Of a DNA stretch of 64,000 nt, positions 52,028 through 60,281 are shown piece by piece. The notes beneath the pieces are model-generated. The model did not search any database. It was given only the letters and a program-made list of their open reading frames with translations, and was not told the origin of the DNA. Position numbers and translations under genes: made by a program. Source of the stretch: Schaalia sp. Marseille-Q2122 (GTDB taxonomy: Bacteria > Actinomycetota > Actinomycetes > Actinomycetales > Actinomycetaceae). Every line of letters starts with the position of its first letter. The stretch's first letter is position 1. Location: positions 124,001 through 188,000 of the forward strand of contig NZ_CAHJXR010000006.1 of NCBI RefSeq assembly GCF_903645355.1, in the 5' to 3' direction.

Positions 52028-52099
52028 ATGGAAGATGTCCTGCGTTACGACGGACACCGAGCACATGTAGAGTTTCGAGCCATTCGGGAGCACCCATGA
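52028..52099 (+). pseudogene. Short ORF coupled to RhuM remnant, probable gene fragment
   Basis: A 23-codon frame (MEDVLRYDGHRAHVEF...) whose TGA overlaps the ATG of the RhuM remnant (ATGA), as if it were the end of an upstream operon gene. There is no recognisable family. It may be debris. Confidence 0.3.
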
Positions 52100-52452
52100 C
52101 CAACATGCCGTCAGTCCGTCACTCTTCGCAGCATTTCCTCATCTTCACAACCGATGCGGATTCCAGCATTGAAGTACGTTACGAAGACGGCACCATATGG
52201 TTGACGCAAAAGGCTTTGGCAGAGCTCTTCGACGTTGACGTCAGGACCATTAATGAGCACCTGCTGAACATCTACGACTCTGGCGAGCTACCTTCGGATC
52301 GAACTATCCGGAATTTCCGGATAGTTCGATCGGATCAACATGCTCTCGCACAATATGCAGCTTTCCGGGAGCAACAAGACCATAACTACGTCAGCGATTA
52401 CGACCGTTTTGCTGACGAAGCTGTAAAAGCCCTCGAACAAAGGCACCCATAG
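52096..52452 (+). pseudogene. RhuM-family remnant (internally deleted)
   Basis: 118 residues against more than 300 in intact RhuM. The N-terminus is typical (SSIEVRYEDGTIWLTQKALAELFDVDVRTINEHLLNIYDSGEL, RTIRNFRIVR). The frame then jumps after a perfect 35-bp palindrome to what looks like the distal part (ALAQYAAFREQQDHNYVSDYDRFADEAVKALEQ). RhuM proteins are DNA-binding-like and associated with mobile elements and pathogenicity islands. Confidence 0.7.
52297..52331. repeat. Perfect 35-bp palindrome inside the RhuM remnant
   Basis: Arms of 17 bp (GATCGAACTATCCGGAA and its complement) around a single T. It sits exactly at the point where RhuM similarity is interrupted. Confidence 0.9.
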
Positions 52453-52485
52453 TCAACGGATTTTCACGATTTCTCCTTAGCCACA

Positions 52486-52590
52486 GAAGAAGTGCGGATG
52501 TCGAAACGAACCGTCGCCGCACACCACCGCGCGAAGGAAGAACGCCGCACACGCGAAGCAGAGGCAAAAACAGTAGAAAACCCCTCCTGA
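52486..52590 (+). pseudogene. Fragment homologous to the 3' end of the DUF2218 gene
   Basis: EEVRMSKRTVAAHHRAKEERRTRE matches the DUF2218 tail EEVAAHHRAKEERRARE. The DNA (52513-52557 against 51906-51950) agrees at about 38 of 45 bases, with most differences in third codon positions. It is either a decayed second DUF2218 copy or an old partial duplication that flanks the RhuM debris. Spacer 52591-52697 holds the ABC-F promoter. Confidence 0.65.
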
Positions 52591-52697
52591 GCAGCACCAA
52601 ACAAACCTTTACTTGCCGCTATTGGTACTGCTAGGCTCGCCACATGTTCACATGACACGCCATCGCCCTTTCCGTTTTCCACTTCTGGGAGTGCAGT

Positions 52698-54326
52698 GTG
52701 TCAGTCATATCCTTTTCTCAGGTGAGCTTCGCCTACCCCACGATCGACGTCCTCACCAATGTGTCCTTTACCTGCCAAGCTGGGGAACGCCTCTGCGTTG
52801 TTGGCCCCAACGGCTCAGGGAAAACTACTCTCCTGAACCTCGCCCTCGGCAGACTCTCGCCTCTGCACGGCACTGTCGACGCGCCCACCCTCGCCAGCGG
52901 GGGCGACGCACCAGCAACTGTAGGGGAGACGCTTGCTTCAGCTTGCCAGCACATTATGACCCTTCGGGAAGAGTTCGACGCAGTCTCTCATGACCTTGCG
53001 TCATCCTCACAGCCAGCGCTGATGCAGCGATTCGACACGCTCCTCAACGAGATTACTGCTGCAAATGGCTGGGAGCTTGAACGCCGTATCGACCAGACGC
53101 TGCACAGCCTTGGCCTGGGTAGCATCGCTCAAGATCGCCCGCTCAGCTCACTGTCGCCCGGGCAGCACGAACGTCTCAAACTCGCAGCTCTTCTGCTGGG
53201 CGGCCAAGCCGCACTCGTCCTGGATGAGCCGACCAATCACCTCGATGCCGATGCCCGCGATTTCCTCATCCACACCATGACGGAATGGAGGGGTGCGGTT
53301 CTTTTTGCCAGCCACGACCGAGATTTCATTGAACGTGTCGCAACAGGCATCCTCGACCTTGATACCGTCCCGTGGGATGCGATTGCCTCCGCCACCGGGC
53401 GCGAGAAGGCCAACGGAATCTACCGATGCGCGGGCAGGTACTCCGATTACTTGCGGGAAAAGTCGGCCGCACGTGCACGCCATGTTCAGATACACGCGCA
53501 GCAGCAACGGGAAAAACATGATCTCACACAGCACCGCGCATCTTCTGAGGTGGTTGGCCACCGTCACTTCACACCACGCAGCGAGACACGCGTGTCGAAA
53601 AAATTTTACGCGGACCGCGCACAGACCGTGTCCACTCGCCGCATCCGTGACGACTCGCAGCGCCTCGAACAACTCAGAGAAAGCGAGGTACGTCGGCCTC
53701 GCTACGAAAGTTTGTCCATCACCCTTCCTACGCCGCGCACTATCCCCGCAGGCATCGTGTGTTCAGTGCGCAATGCTTCGCTTCCCGGACGCTTAGCTCC
53801 AACCAGCTTTGAGCTTGGATGCGGCCAACATTTGATGCTAACCGGCCCCAACGGCGCTGGAAAATCAACCTTGTTGCGTTGGATTCATACAGGGACAGCC
53901 CCGCAGGAAGCGTCGGGGAGTGTCAACGCTGAAGGGTGCGTATTTGTTCCACAGGAACTACCCGACGAGGGCGAGGCCGGAATGCCCTGTGATGTGTGGA
54001 GGGAGGGCATTGGCGAACTCGGGAAGGGTTTCCTTCACCCTCGCCTGTGGACGATACCTTTCGCTCAGCTCTCCGATGGCAATAAACGACGTGTTCAGTT
54101 TGCCCTTGCACTGGCTCAACGGCCCAGCATGTTACTGCTTGACGAGCCAACGAATTATCTGGATCTGGACACCATTGAGGCCCTGGAAAAGTCTTTGCTG
54201 AGCTGGGAAGGAACGCTCATTCTTGCCACCCATGACCAGTGGCTCATCGACAAATGGGATCAGCTTGGCGAGGGCGACCAGGGCCGGTGGCGCCACATCC
54301 ACCTTGCTCCTGACGTGGATGGATAG
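52698..54326 (+). CDS. ABC-F family ATPase (ribosome-associated)
   Basis: 542 residues, two ABC units and no membrane segment. Walker A GPNGSGKTT and GPNGAGKST; signatures LSPGQHERLKLAALLLGG and LSDGNKRRVQFALALA; Walker B LVLDEPTNHLD and LLLDEPTNYLD. The units are joined by a basic linker (SETRVSKKFYADRAQTVSTRRIRD) that in ABC-F proteins reaches the ribosomal P site. Members are translation factors or target-protection resistance proteins; which one applies here is open. The start is GTG 52698 after GGGAGTGCAGT. It may carry an attenuating leader, but none was convincing. Confidence 0.88.
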   Translation: MSVISFSQVSFAYPTIDVLTNVSFTCQAGERLCVVGPNGSGKTTLLNLALGRLSPLHGTVDAPTLASGGDAPATVGETLASACQHIMTLREEFDAVSHDLASSSQPALMQRFDTLLNEITAANGWELERRIDQTLHSLGLGSIAQDRPLSSLSPGQHERLKLAALLLGGQAALVLDEPTNHLDADARDFLIHTMTEWRGAVLFASHDRDFIERVATGILDLDTVPWDAIASATGREKANGIYRCAGRYSDYLREKSAARARHVQIHAQQQREKHDLTQHRASSEVVGHRHFTPRSETRVSKKFYADRAQTVSTRRIRDDSQRLEQLRESEVRRPRYESLSITLPTPRTIPAGIVCSVRNASLPGRLAPTSFELGCGQHLMLTGPNGAGKSTLLRWIHTGTAPQEASGSVNAEGCVFVPQELPDEGEAGMPCDVWREGIGELGKGFLHPRLWTIPFAQLSDGNKRRVQFALALAQRPSMLLLDEPTNYLDLDTIEALEKSLLSWEGTLILATHDQWLIDKWDQLGEGDQGRWRHIHLAPDVDG

Positions 54327-54494
54327 GCAGGCTCAGGCAGTGGCAGGGAAAGGATGCGGATGCCTTTTGCTGCCGAGATACCATGCCTGGGCTCTGCGCC
54401 TGGAGTCCCTGCCTGGGCACAGGTTGAGGCCTCAGATCAAGGCCAGGAGCCGAAGCTTGGCAACGCCACGTCTGCTTAAAACCACCCACCCGCT

Positions 54495-54598
54495 TATGTA
54501 CTTTTTCGACCCGAAAAGGTACACGTTCGCAGGATATGTACTTTTTGAGAGCAAAAAGGTACATATCAGCGGGACATGTACCTGCGGAGTACATATCG
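54495..54598. repeat. Direct repeat with nested palindromes, 3' copy (Fic cassette)
   Basis: 104 bp, repeated gap-free at 55767-55870 with about 99 of 104 matches. It contains TATGTAC...GTACATA type palindromes: GTACTTTTTCG-N4-CGAAAAGGTAC, TATGTACTTTTT-N6-AAAAAGGTACATA, and ATGTAC-N6-GTACAT. It lies past the Fic stop and past the convergent ABC-F stop, where no gene begins. The rest of 54327-54653 shows no gene. Confidence 0.93.
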
Positions 54599-54653
54599 TG
54601 CCCCCGCACGAGCAGGACATCAGGACGCGGCACCTCCGCACTCCTACGCCCCA

Positions 54654-55748
54654 CTACGCCAGAGGGGTCTCAAAAAGAGTGTCGAGGAGGGCGTTATTGA
54701 TGAAAATCTTGCCGCGCCCAATCTTCTCTTCCCCAAGAATTCCTGCACGCACAAGGTCGGACAGCCAGCGCGATGCCGCTTGACGCTGCGCGTACCCTGC
54801 TTCCGTAATGTTCTCTATCCGAACATAGGGCTGGGTGAACAGCAGGCGAGCAAGATCTGCTGCGGGCGCCCTGGGCACAAGAGTGCGAATACGCCCTTCC
54901 ACCTCCGTCTGCATAGCAGTAATAGTCTCGATAAGCTCCAGGGTCCACTTGGCAGTGACCTCGCAAGCTGAGACCATGAACAGAATCCACGGCTCCCACT
55001 CATCCCGCTCAGTAACGCCGCGCAAGAGACTGTAGTAATCCTGCTTATGGCGGACGATGTAACCCGAAAGATAGAGCACCGGATCCCTGAGCAGCTCCTT
55101 ATCCATCAGGGTGAGCATGTTCAGAACACGACCAGTTCGTCCATTGCCATCACTAAAAGGATGGATAGCTTCGAATTGATAGTGCTGTAAGGCCATGACC
55201 ACCAGCGGATCGATGCCATGATCACGATGAAGGAAGTCCTCCCAGAGACCAAGATGCCTTGTGATGACCTCGCGCCCCTCAGGCGGGGTGTAGATCCGCT
55301 CCTTCGTTTGAGGGTTACCAATAAAGGTTCCGGCGTGATCCCGAATACGCGCCTGGATCCCTCGAATCTGGGTGCAGACCTCAAGGGCGGTCGGCACGCC
55401 TAGCGGACGCTCGGCAAGTAAATCTGAAGCAATCCGAATCGCCTGCCGGTAGCGCAATGCTTCCTTGACCGCAGGAGTAATTGGCTGATCGGAGGCGTTA
55501 TGGACAGCGCGAAAAAGCTCGTCATTGGTCGTAACAATGTTTTCGATTTCGCTTGAAGCCTGAGCTTCCAGCAAGGGAATGGTGTTAATAAGGATTGCCG
55601 GATCAGGCAGGCGCGAACAAGCGACCTTGAGGGCAGATAGCTCACGACTTGCAGCAATGACTGCTTTGAGGACAGCCGGAGTCTCCACTTCCTCACTCGG
55701 AGGAAGTGGAGGGAGGTCTTGGCGAGGAACATCTGGCGTTGTCCACAT
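54654..55748 (-). CDS. Fic-domain protein with N-terminal inhibitory motif and C-terminal winged helix
   Basis: 364 residues. The active-site loop FEAIHPFSDGNGRTGR is the full HPFxDGNGRxxR motif, so the AMP-transferase activity should be intact. EAQASSEIENIVTT carries the [S/T]xxxE[G/N] inhibitory helix at about residue 65, as in self-inhibited class II Fic proteins. The last 80 residues (YVRIENITEAGYAQRQAASRWLSDLVRAGIL) look like a winged helix. Such proteins are thought to modify a target and/or regulate genes; the target is unknown. ATG 55748 has no good ribosome site; TACATAT 18-25 bases upstream, inside the repeat, is a plausible -10. Confidence 0.9.
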   Translation of the reverse strand: MWTTPDVPRQDLPPLPPSEEVETPAVLKAVIAASRELSALKVACSRLPDPAILINTIPLLEAQASSEIENIVTTNDELFRAVHNASDQPITPAVKEALRYRQAIRIASDLLAERPLGVPTALEVCTQIRGIQARIRDHAGTFIGNPQTKERIYTPPEGREVITRHLGLWEDFLHRDHGIDPLVVMALQHYQFEAIHPFSDGNGRTGRVLNMLTLMDKELLRDPVLYLSGYIVRHKQDYYSLLRGVTERDEWEPWILFMVSACEVTAKWTLELIETITAMQTEVEGRIRTLVPRAPAADLARLLFTQPYVRIENITEAGYAQRQAASRWLSDLVRAGILGEEKIGRGKIFINNALLDTLFETPLA

Positions 55749-55766
55749 GGCAACAGTCTAGTCCGA

Positions 55767-55870
55767 TATGTACTTTTTCGGCCCGAAAAGGTACACGTTC
55801 GCCGGATATGTACTTTTTGAGGGCAAAAAGGTACATATCGGCGGGACATGTACTTGCGGAGTACATATCG
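55767..55870. repeat. Direct repeat with nested palindromes, 5' copy (Fic cassette)
   Basis: Same orientation as the copy at 54495-54598. It ends 18 bases before the Fic start codon, so its ATGTAC half-sites overlap the probable promoter; a natural place for autoregulation by the Fic protein's winged helix. Confidence 0.93.
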
Positions 55871-55906
55871 GAGCACACGCGACGATACCCGCGCGCTGAA
55901 GGCAGT

Positions 55907-55969
55907 CAGTGCTCAGCACCCAGTACCCAGTACCCAGTACCCAGCATTCAGTACTCAGCACTCAGCCCG
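55907..55969. repeat. Nine 7-bp tandem repeats over the SIP stop codon
   Basis: Heptamers of CAGTACC and variants (CAGTGCT, CAGCACC, CAGCATT, CAGTACT, CAGCACT, CAGCCCG) run without gaps. Three central units are identical. The SIP stop (55955-55957) and its last codons lie in the array. Confidence 0.88.
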
Positions 55970-57148
55970 GCCCAGCCTCCAATACCCCATAAAAGCTACT
56001 GAACGCCGATCCATCCCCCGCTCAGCCACAAGATGACGACGCAAGGTCTTCACGGCTCCGGCCTCGCCAGCTAGCCAGGTGTATAAAGAAGCGCGTTTGA
56101 GCGCGGCCCCGCCCTTCGCATGGCGAGGCACCTCCCACAAAATGTCGTGATCAATGTCGATCTCTTCCACCTCGTGGGCTACACCCGGCGGGGATAGCTC
56201 GGCGGCCGCCCGCATCACCTCGGCCACCAGACGCTCACCATGAGGGCGATCACCCCGGCCAAATACACGAACCTCAATGCCGGGATGGGTGGGCAGATAC
56301 GAACAATCCGCATCCGAGGGCAACTCCACCACAGCAACACCCCTAGCGCTCGCCGGCAGCTCTTCCATCATGCGCGCAATTGCGGGAGCAGCCGTCTCGT
56401 CCCCACCAATAAGGAAAGCCTCCGTGAGGGCTGGAGCGATGAAATCTTGCCCACCGCAGTCCCCCACAAAGTAGCGGTTGCGACCCAGGATCATGGCCTC
56501 GTCCCCCACGCGCGCGTTGCGAATCCACCGCGCGGCAGGTCCCAACCCACGCTCTTCCGCTTCCTCGTCAGCGGCCTTCACATGTTCGCCCTCATAAGCA
56601 GGCTCGCCATGTGCCACGCGCAGCGGAGGGTGGACAACCATATCGACATCAACCTCGCCCCGCTCGTAACGCACGGCTCGTGTGGTGTAGGTGCGGATGA
56701 CAGGCCGCGTGCTCGGATCCATTGCTCGCCAGGTTCCGTACCAGTCGGGGGTGTCCCACAGGGACGAGGCCCACGCCCACGCCGTCGCGTTGAGATCAAG
56801 CATCTGCGCGCCGCCACCATTGGGAGGAGAAGTAGATGCGGTGGTGAAAGTGGAGGCAGTCTCTTGGTGAGTGGCAGTTGCACAACGTGAATCTGGCCCA
56901 AGACGCGAAGCAGAGGGCAAGGTGCGAGTCGCGCTTCCCACAGCCTCTCCGCCAGCGGGCAAAATGACCTTAATGCGCTGATCCAGACCAGGATCACCGA
57001 AGTGTTCAACATCCTCACCGCGGAAGGTGAAACGACGAATCGACGGGGTGAGGTCCTCAATGGCACTCACCGTCATGCGGAAAAGCCGGAAGGGTGGCAG
57101 GTCAGCGGGCGGGCAGGCGTCGAGGGCGTAGCTGGTGGACTCAGTCAT
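55955..57148 (-). CDS. Siderophore-interacting protein (SIP/ViuB-like FAD ferric reductase)
   Basis: 397 residues. It releases iron from imported ferric siderophores by reduction. FAD-binding part: IRRFTFRGEDVEHFGDPGLDQRIKVILP and IRTYTTRAVR (the RxYTxR motif). NAD(P)H part: FLIGGDETAAPAIARMMEELP and LYTWLAGEAGAVKTLRRHLVAERGM plus FMGYWRLGRAE. Between the first two blocks is an unusual low-complexity insert of about 55 residues (TATHQETASTFTTASTSPPNGG). ATG 57148 overlaps the ATPase gene by eight bases; AGGAAGG lies upstream. Last gene of the siderophore operon. Confidence 0.92.
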   Translation of the reverse strand: MTESTSYALDACPPADLPPFRLFRMTVSAIEDLTPSIRRFTFRGEDVEHFGDPGLDQRIKVILPAGGEAVGSATRTLPSASRLGPDSRCATATHQETASTFTTASTSPPNGGGAQMLDLNATAWAWASSLWDTPDWYGTWRAMDPSTRPVIRTYTTRAVRYERGEVDVDMVVHPPLRVAHGEPAYEGEHVKAADEEAEERGLGPAARWIRNARVGDEAMILGRNRYFVGDCGGQDFIAPALTEAFLIGGDETAAPAIARMMEELPASARGVAVVELPSDADCSYLPTHPGIEVRVFGRGDRPHGERLVAEVMRAAAELSPPGVAHEVEEIDIDHDILWEVPRHAKGGAALKRASLYTWLAGEAGAVKTLRRHLVAERGMDRRSVAFMGYWRLGRAEC

Positions 57149-58061
57149 TGCCGAAACCTTCCTGTGGCACGCCCTTGAGCGCGAACTGCGCTTCACCTCC
57201 GGCCGCATGGTGGCGTCCAATCGGCACGATCAGCGGCGTGCCCGACACGGGATCGGCAATGACCTGCGCGCGCAAGCCCAGCACCGACTGCACCATCTGC
57301 GCGGTGACGACCTCGCGCGGGGCGCCCTCGGCCTCAACCTGGCCCTTTTTCATGGCAATAATGTGGTCGGCGTAGCGGGCTGCCAGATTAATGTCATGCA
57401 GGACCATGACCACGGTGGTGCCACGCTCGCGGTTCACATCAGTGAGTAGATCCAGCACCTCCACCTGGTGGGTGAGGTCCAAGAAGGTGGTGGGCTCGTC
57501 AAGAAGCAGCACATCGGTGCGCTGTGCCAGGGCCATCGCAATCCACACGCGCTGGCGTTGCCCACCGGAGAGCTCGTCGATACTGCGTGTCGCCAGGTCG
57601 GCGATGCCGGTGGCCTCCAGGGATTCGGCGACAATCTGGGCGTCCTCGCCGCTCCACGCGCGGAAGAGGCGCTGGTGGGGGTGGCGGCCGCGGCCAACGA
57701 GGTCGGCCACCGTGATCCCTTCAGGCGCTAAGGGGTGCTGGGGGAGCATACCAAGCTGACGGGCAAGTTCTTTGGTGGGGATGGCAGTAATCGCATGACC
57801 ATCAAGGACAGTCGCCCCAGAGATGGTGGGGATAATGCGGGCCATTGTTTTGAGAAGCGTGGATTTTCCGCAGGCGTTGGCGCCAACAATGACGGTGATT
57901 TTCCCTGGAGGAATATCCACATTGACGCTGCGCACAACCGGGACATTGCGGTATCCAGAGGTCAGGTCGCGCGTGGAGAGTGCGCGCGATTGAGCACGGT
58001 CATGAGGGTGGCCAAGGCGCTGAGCGCTGACATGGCTGGGATGCTGGGCAAGTGCGCTCAT
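57141..58061 (-). CDS. fepC: Ferric-siderophore ABC transporter ATPase
   Basis: 306 residues with a 30-residue leader before the ABC domain. GANACGKSTLLKTMARI (Walker A, FecE/FepC style), [40 protein letters not shown] and the switch His in VLHDINLAARYADHII identify an iron-siderophore importer ATPase. It overlaps the permease gene by four bases. Confidence 0.95.
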   Translation of the reverse strand: MSALAQHPSHVSAQRLGHPHDRAQSRALSTRDLTSGYRNVPVVRSVNVDIPPGKITVIVGANACGKSTLLKTMARIIPTISGATVLDGHAITAIPTKELARQLGMLPQHPLAPEGITVADLVGRGRHPHQRLFRAWSGEDAQIVAESLEATGIADLATRSIDELSGGQRQRVWIAMALAQRTDVLLLDEPTTFLDLTHQVEVLDLLTDVNRERGTTVVMVLHDINLAARYADHIIAMKKGQVEAEGAPREVVTAQMVQSVLGLRAQVIADPVSGTPLIVPIGRHHAAGGEAQFALKGVPQEGFGND

Positions 58062-59224
58062 GCGCTGGTCCCCTGTCGATTGATGCGGATAAGTTGCGTC
58101 AGAAGGTAGGGTGCGCCAATCAAAGACGTGACAACACCAACGGGAAGTCGCACAGGAGCCAGATGCTGTCCAACAAGGTCAGCCCCCAAGACCAGGCAGG
58201 CCCCCATAAGCGCTGCAGGGATCAGTGCCGAGCGGTCAACAGGGCCAAGAAGGCGCACAGTGATGGGCCCCGCCAGGAAGGACAGGAAGGCAATGGGGCC
58301 GGTGGCCGCGGCCGATGCGGAAGCCAGGCCCACAAGGGCGAGGATAATGCTCACGCTCGCAGCGTTGACGGGAACGCCGAGGGCGGTAGCGGCCTCGTTA
58401 CCGTGAGCGAGCAGGGACAAGTCACGGCTGCGCCACAGGAGGATGCTTCCAAAGATGATGAGCGCACCCGTCATGAAGGGAACATGGCCCCATTGCGCGG
58501 CCGAAAGCGAGCCGGAAAGCCAACGGAGGGCGTCGTTGACGTCGTAGATCTTCGCTTCAAGTTGCAGGTAGGAGATGAGTGAGGTGAACATGGCCGACAC
58601 GCCAATACCAATGAGGATCAGGCGTCCACCTTGGGCGCTGCCGGTCCCCAGGGTAAGTTGCGGGCGCGGCTGGCCACTTGCTGCGGCCCGCATGTAGGCC
58701 CAGAGTGCCCCGAGGATACCGGGGGTTGCCAGTAGATAAATGAGCAGAGCGGTGGTGATACCTGCAATAAGGGCAAGCACGGTGACGCGCATGCCCGACC
58801 AGTCCAGCACGAGGATGGCGAATACAGCCGACGCGCTGGCTCCCGAGGTGATGCCGATAATGTCAGGGCTGGCCAGTTGATTACGGAGCATAGTTTGGGA
58901 GGCGTGTCCGGCCATCCCCATTGCCATGCCGACCAGCATGCCAAGCAGCGCTTTAGGGAGGCGGATTTCCCCGACCGCAAAGCTTGCGCCAGGCACGTCG
59001 TTACCAACAATAACGCCCACTATTTCAACGGGGGTGAAGATTTTTTCACCGTAGGCGAGGGTCATCCAGAACAGAGCAAAGGCCAGGATGGCCAGGCTGA
59101 TGGTGACAAGAGAGTGACGGCGGGAGCGTCGGCCTCGTTCTACGCGAATGTCAGCGGCGAGGGCGTGCGCGCCGCCCGTTACCTGAGAAGCGGGCGCGCC
59201 TGGAGGGAAGGAGGGGGCGCTCAT
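58058..59224 (-). CDS. fepG: Ferric-siderophore ABC transporter permease (FecCD family)
   Basis: 388 residues, about nine helices after an N-terminal cytoplasmic segment. Family blocks: RLPKALLGMLVGMAMGMAGHASQTMLRNQLASPDIIGITSGASASAVFA and LGVPVNAASVSIILALVGLASASAAATGPIAFLSFLAGPITVRLLGP. The two permeases form the channel together. It overlaps fepD-like by four bases. Naming fepD and fepG between the two genes is by order and resemblance only. Confidence 0.92.
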   Translation of the reverse strand: MSAPSFPPGAPASQVTGGAHALAADIRVERGRRSRRHSLVTISLAILAFALFWMTLAYGEKIFTPVEIVGVIVGNDVPGASFAVGEIRLPKALLGMLVGMAMGMAGHASQTMLRNQLASPDIIGITSGASASAVFAILVLDWSGMRVTVLALIAGITTALLIYLLATPGILGALWAYMRAAASGQPRPQLTLGTGSAQGGRLILIGIGVSAMFTSLISYLQLEAKIYDVNDALRWLSGSLSAAQWGHVPFMTGALIIFGSILLWRSRDLSLLAHGNEAATALGVPVNAASVSIILALVGLASASAAATGPIAFLSFLAGPITVRLLGPVDRSALIPAALMGACLVLGADLVGQHLAPVRLPVGVVTSLIGAPYLLTQLIRINRQGTSA

Positions 59225-60258
59225 AAGTCACGCACCTTGGTTGCTCGGACAATGGCAATAAGGATGGGGGCGCCAATGAAGGCGGTGATGATGCCGACGG
59301 CAACCTCGTTGGGGCGTCCGATAATGCGCCCCGCAACATCGGCAAAAGTCAGGAGGGCGGCGCCTCCGAAAGCACTCAGGGGCAGGATGAGGCGCATGTC
59401 CTGGCCCCACAGGGCGCGCAGCGTGTGGGGCACCATGAGGCCGACAAAACTAATCGGGCCGGCCACGGCTGTTGCTGCAGCGCAGAGCGCCACGCCAGCG
59501 GAGACGGCAATAATGCGGGTGCGTGCCACATTGACGCCGAGGGCGGTGGCGGCCTCGTCTCCCAGAGCGAGGGAGTTGAGGGCTCGCGCACAGAGGATTC
59601 CTACCAGGAGTGCGACGCCGAGTAGTGGGGCAACAGTGCCGAGGGTGTCCCAACTGCCACGCCCTAAAGACCCTGTGTGCCAGTAGCGGAACTCATCTAG
59701 TGCCTGGTCCTGGGGAAGGCGAATAGCGGTGACCAGGGAAGATAGCAGTGCTGTGGTGGCAACGCCAGCAAGGGCGAGCTTAATGGGGGTGGTTCCGCCT
59801 GGTCCTAAGGATCCAATGAGGTAGACGAAGAAGGCGGTGGTGAATGCGCCCGCTAGGGCCAGCCATAGGGTGATGCGCAGGTCGGAGGTGTGCCACAGGG
59901 TCATGCCGAGGATCACGCCCAGGGCTGCGCCGTGGTTGATGCCGAGAATGCCGGGGTCGGCAATGGGGTTGCGGGTGACGGCCTGCATGAGCGTTCCTGA
60001 AACACCAAGGGCGGCCCCAACGGCAAGGGCAATAGCGGTGCGGGGGAGGCGTTCGGCAACGGCCAGTGCGGCAACACTGTGTGCGGCATCGGCGGAAGCA
60101 TCGGTAGTGCCTGGGAGTGGTACGCCGGCGGCGCGGAGTCCGTCAAGGATTTCAGGCAGGGTGACGATGCGGGCGCCGAAGGCGACGGAGCACGCCGCAG
60201 CGGCCCCGGTCACCGCGAGGGCAACCAGGACCGCTACGAAAAGACGCTGGATCTTCAC
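59221..60258 (-). CDS. fepD: Ferric-siderophore ABC transporter permease (FecCD family)
   Basis: 345 residues. RLPRTAIALAVGAALGVSGTLMQAVTRNPIADPGILGINHGAALG is the family hallmark; later ALGVNVARTRIIAVSAGVALCAAATAVAGPISFVGLMVPHTLRALWGQDMR. It starts 23 bases after the binding-protein stop, as second gene in the operon. Confidence 0.94.
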   Translation of the reverse strand: MKIQRLFVAVLVALAVTGAAAACSVAFGARIVTLPEILDGLRAAGVPLPGTTDASADAAHSVAALAVAERLPRTAIALAVGAALGVSGTLMQAVTRNPIADPGILGINHGAALGVILGMTLWHTSDLRITLWLALAGAFTTAFFVYLIGSLGPGGTTPIKLALAGVATTALLSSLVTAIRLPQDQALDEFRYWHTGSLGRGSWDTLGTVAPLLGVALLVGILCARALNSLALGDEAATALGVNVARTRIIAVSAGVALCAAATAVAGPISFVGLMVPHTLRALWGQDMRLILPLSAFGGAALLTFADVAGRIIGRPNEVAVGIITAFIGAPILIAIVRATKVRDL

Positions 60259-60281
60259 AGGCGTTCAGTGGTTAGTAGCGT

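Noticed and set aside
52613-52700. Attenuating leader peptide before the ABC-F gene
   Set aside because: Short frames exist (for example MFT and one starting MTRHR), but none has a ribosome site plus alternative hairpins that I could support.
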